Below the pieces are notes generated by a model. It ran no database searches. It was not told the origin of the DNA and saw only the letters and a list, made by a program, of their open reading frames with translations. This document shows, in pieces, positions 62,729 through 64,000 of a stretch of 64,000 nucleotides of DNA. Numbering within the stretch: position 1 is the stretch's first letter; each line of letters opens with the position of its first letter. Position numbers and translations under genes: made by a program. This DNA is from Lepas anatifera (Eukaryota > Arthropoda > Thecostraca > Lepadidae): assembly GCA_034440635.1 (NCBI GenBank), contig JAOTON010002234.1, positions 845,001 through 909,000 of the forward strand, given 5' to 3'.

Positions 62729-64000
62729 GGTTCCCTAACCACATCGGCAGAAATTTCAAGCTTCCGAACTTGACCACCAGGGGGTTTGTCATAAATCCCG
62801 TTATGGTTGATATCGGACGTCACGTAGATGCGCCTGATCGGGAGCCAACCTCGTGATGTGCCGTTTCTAGGGCAAGCACTCGGATTTGACGTGATTAGCA
62901 GACGATGTGCGTATCGATGAATATTCAGCTGGACTCACCAGTGCACCGCGGGCTGAAGCAAATGCCCCGCGGGCACGGTCCTGTGGTACGCGCCATTCCA
63001 GCCTTGACTGACTCTGACAATGTGTGAAATGACAGGTAAACTCACCGACGCTGTAGGGGGCGAGCTCAGTCCGTGACAGCCGCACGTGCTTCGCGACGCA
63101 GGTGGGGGGGAGGGGGCGCTGTTACGGCGAGGGTAACAGGCCCCTCAACGCCAAACGTGACTGTGATGCCGCTCTTGCTATTGGTCAAAACTGATGGAAA
63201 AGGGAAGGCATTCATTGCTTGCGAGGACAGGAGAGGAGATAATGTGCTTTTCAGCGCCCGTCTGGAGTTCCACTGTCCCAACTGCGTACTTACGTATGGC
63301 TTCAGACTTCACGTTTTGAAGCACACGTGCCACACACAGCTGGAGCAGGACGGACTTATGCCAGACGGACATTGCAGTGTGCTATTCAACATCATAAGCA
63401 GACAGCGTCACTAATCATCAGAGGTACGACTACGCGACATAAGCACCATATTGCTGCTCGTTTTTATTCAGTCAGACGCAGCGTGGAGAAAGATTGTGTG
63501 AGAGGCAAGCCTTTCCCTTCCTTTTTGTTGGCACCAGACGCACATAACGCGGCCGTACACCCGGTAGCCACAGTTGCCGGATCGGTGGCGTCTAAAGGCG
63601 GGCACGTACCGGCCGCTCTCACCATTAGGTCTGGTCACACCCGAGGGACGGTGCAAATCGCGGCGCGGTGCGGCCCCGCTTGGACGTGACCCTGAGCTGG
63701 ACCGCAACCGCCCGCCGGTGCGTTGTGAAAATGTGCGAGTGGTGTGTTTTATGTGTTCGACAAGTGCCTGGGCCGGCGAAGAGGTGTGGTCACGGTCCTG
63801 GCTGTGGCTTGTTCAGTATTTCTGATTTGCATGACGGTGGATGGAAAACAACTTCAGTCTGGAGTGTTCCATGCGTTTGTCTTCATCGAGAAGATAAACC
63901 TATTTGAGAATAAATTGCCTCGGCATGCAGCTGTTAAGAACTTCCATCAGCAGGCAATGGTTTTTGAAAAGAGAAGCGTATGCACCAAGTTATTTTGTAT
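62729..64000. other. Right end of window, no gene recognised
   Basis: Open frames on both strands overlap here (for example 63073-63414 on +), and composition is moderately GC-rich. None shows a recognisable domain or clean splice sites. A gene entering from beyond the window cannot be excluded. Confidence 0.4.

Overview
This window is animal nuclear DNA, not bacterial: exons are short, GC-rich and bounded by GT/AG splice sites, introns and intergenic DNA are AT-richer, and much of the rest is transposons, tRNA-derived SINEs, minisatellites and microsatellites. The gene set fits an invertebrate: a nicotinamidase with an N-terminal EF-hand region (the architecture of Drosophila Naam), a syntaxin-5 and a Mab-21-domain protein. 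I favour an arthropod, possibly a crustacean, but the sequence alone does not settle this.

Genes. (1) A nicotinamidase gene on + from about 5.5 to 14.2 kb; eight exons were found by homology and splice-phase agreement. (2) A Mab-21-domain protein on + (18.5-20.6 kb) with a 36-bp minisatellite in the N-terminal part of its open frame. (3) Syntaxin-5 on - (29.57 down to 23.62 kb) in five exons, with two frame conflicts. (4) One unidentified exon-like block on - at 35.37-35.60 kb. I see no convincing host gene elsewhere.

Mobile DNA. The main family is 0.8-1.0 kb long, bounded by TTAA, filled with AGGTCA half-sites, and present as at least seven full-length copies in three subfamilies (557-1588, 2435-3349, 31080-32114, 32632-33467, 50467-51458, 52293-53318, 61260-62233) plus fragments. 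Each subfamily keeps the same end architecture but has its own subterminal hairpin. A 4.5-kb foldback element (36960-41483) has arms built from 133-bp and 175-bp tandem units and is flanked by a 7-bp target duplication. hAT-type MITEs with perfect 8-bp target duplications lie at 12255-12406 and 36135-36835; the second carries a nested insertion. Two decayed non-LTR retrotransposon fragments (53.7-54.3 kb on -, 55.9-57.5 kb on +) and several tRNA-derived SINEs fill out the right third.

The least expected pattern is in the nicotinamidase gene. Three exon/intron boundaries have been tandemly duplicated together with their splice sites: a 34-bp array before exon 1, a roughly 50-bp array copying the end of exon 2 and its donor, and a 73-bp array copying the acceptor and start of the last exon. 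Three of the 73-bp copies each carry a perfect DR1 nuclear-receptor motif.
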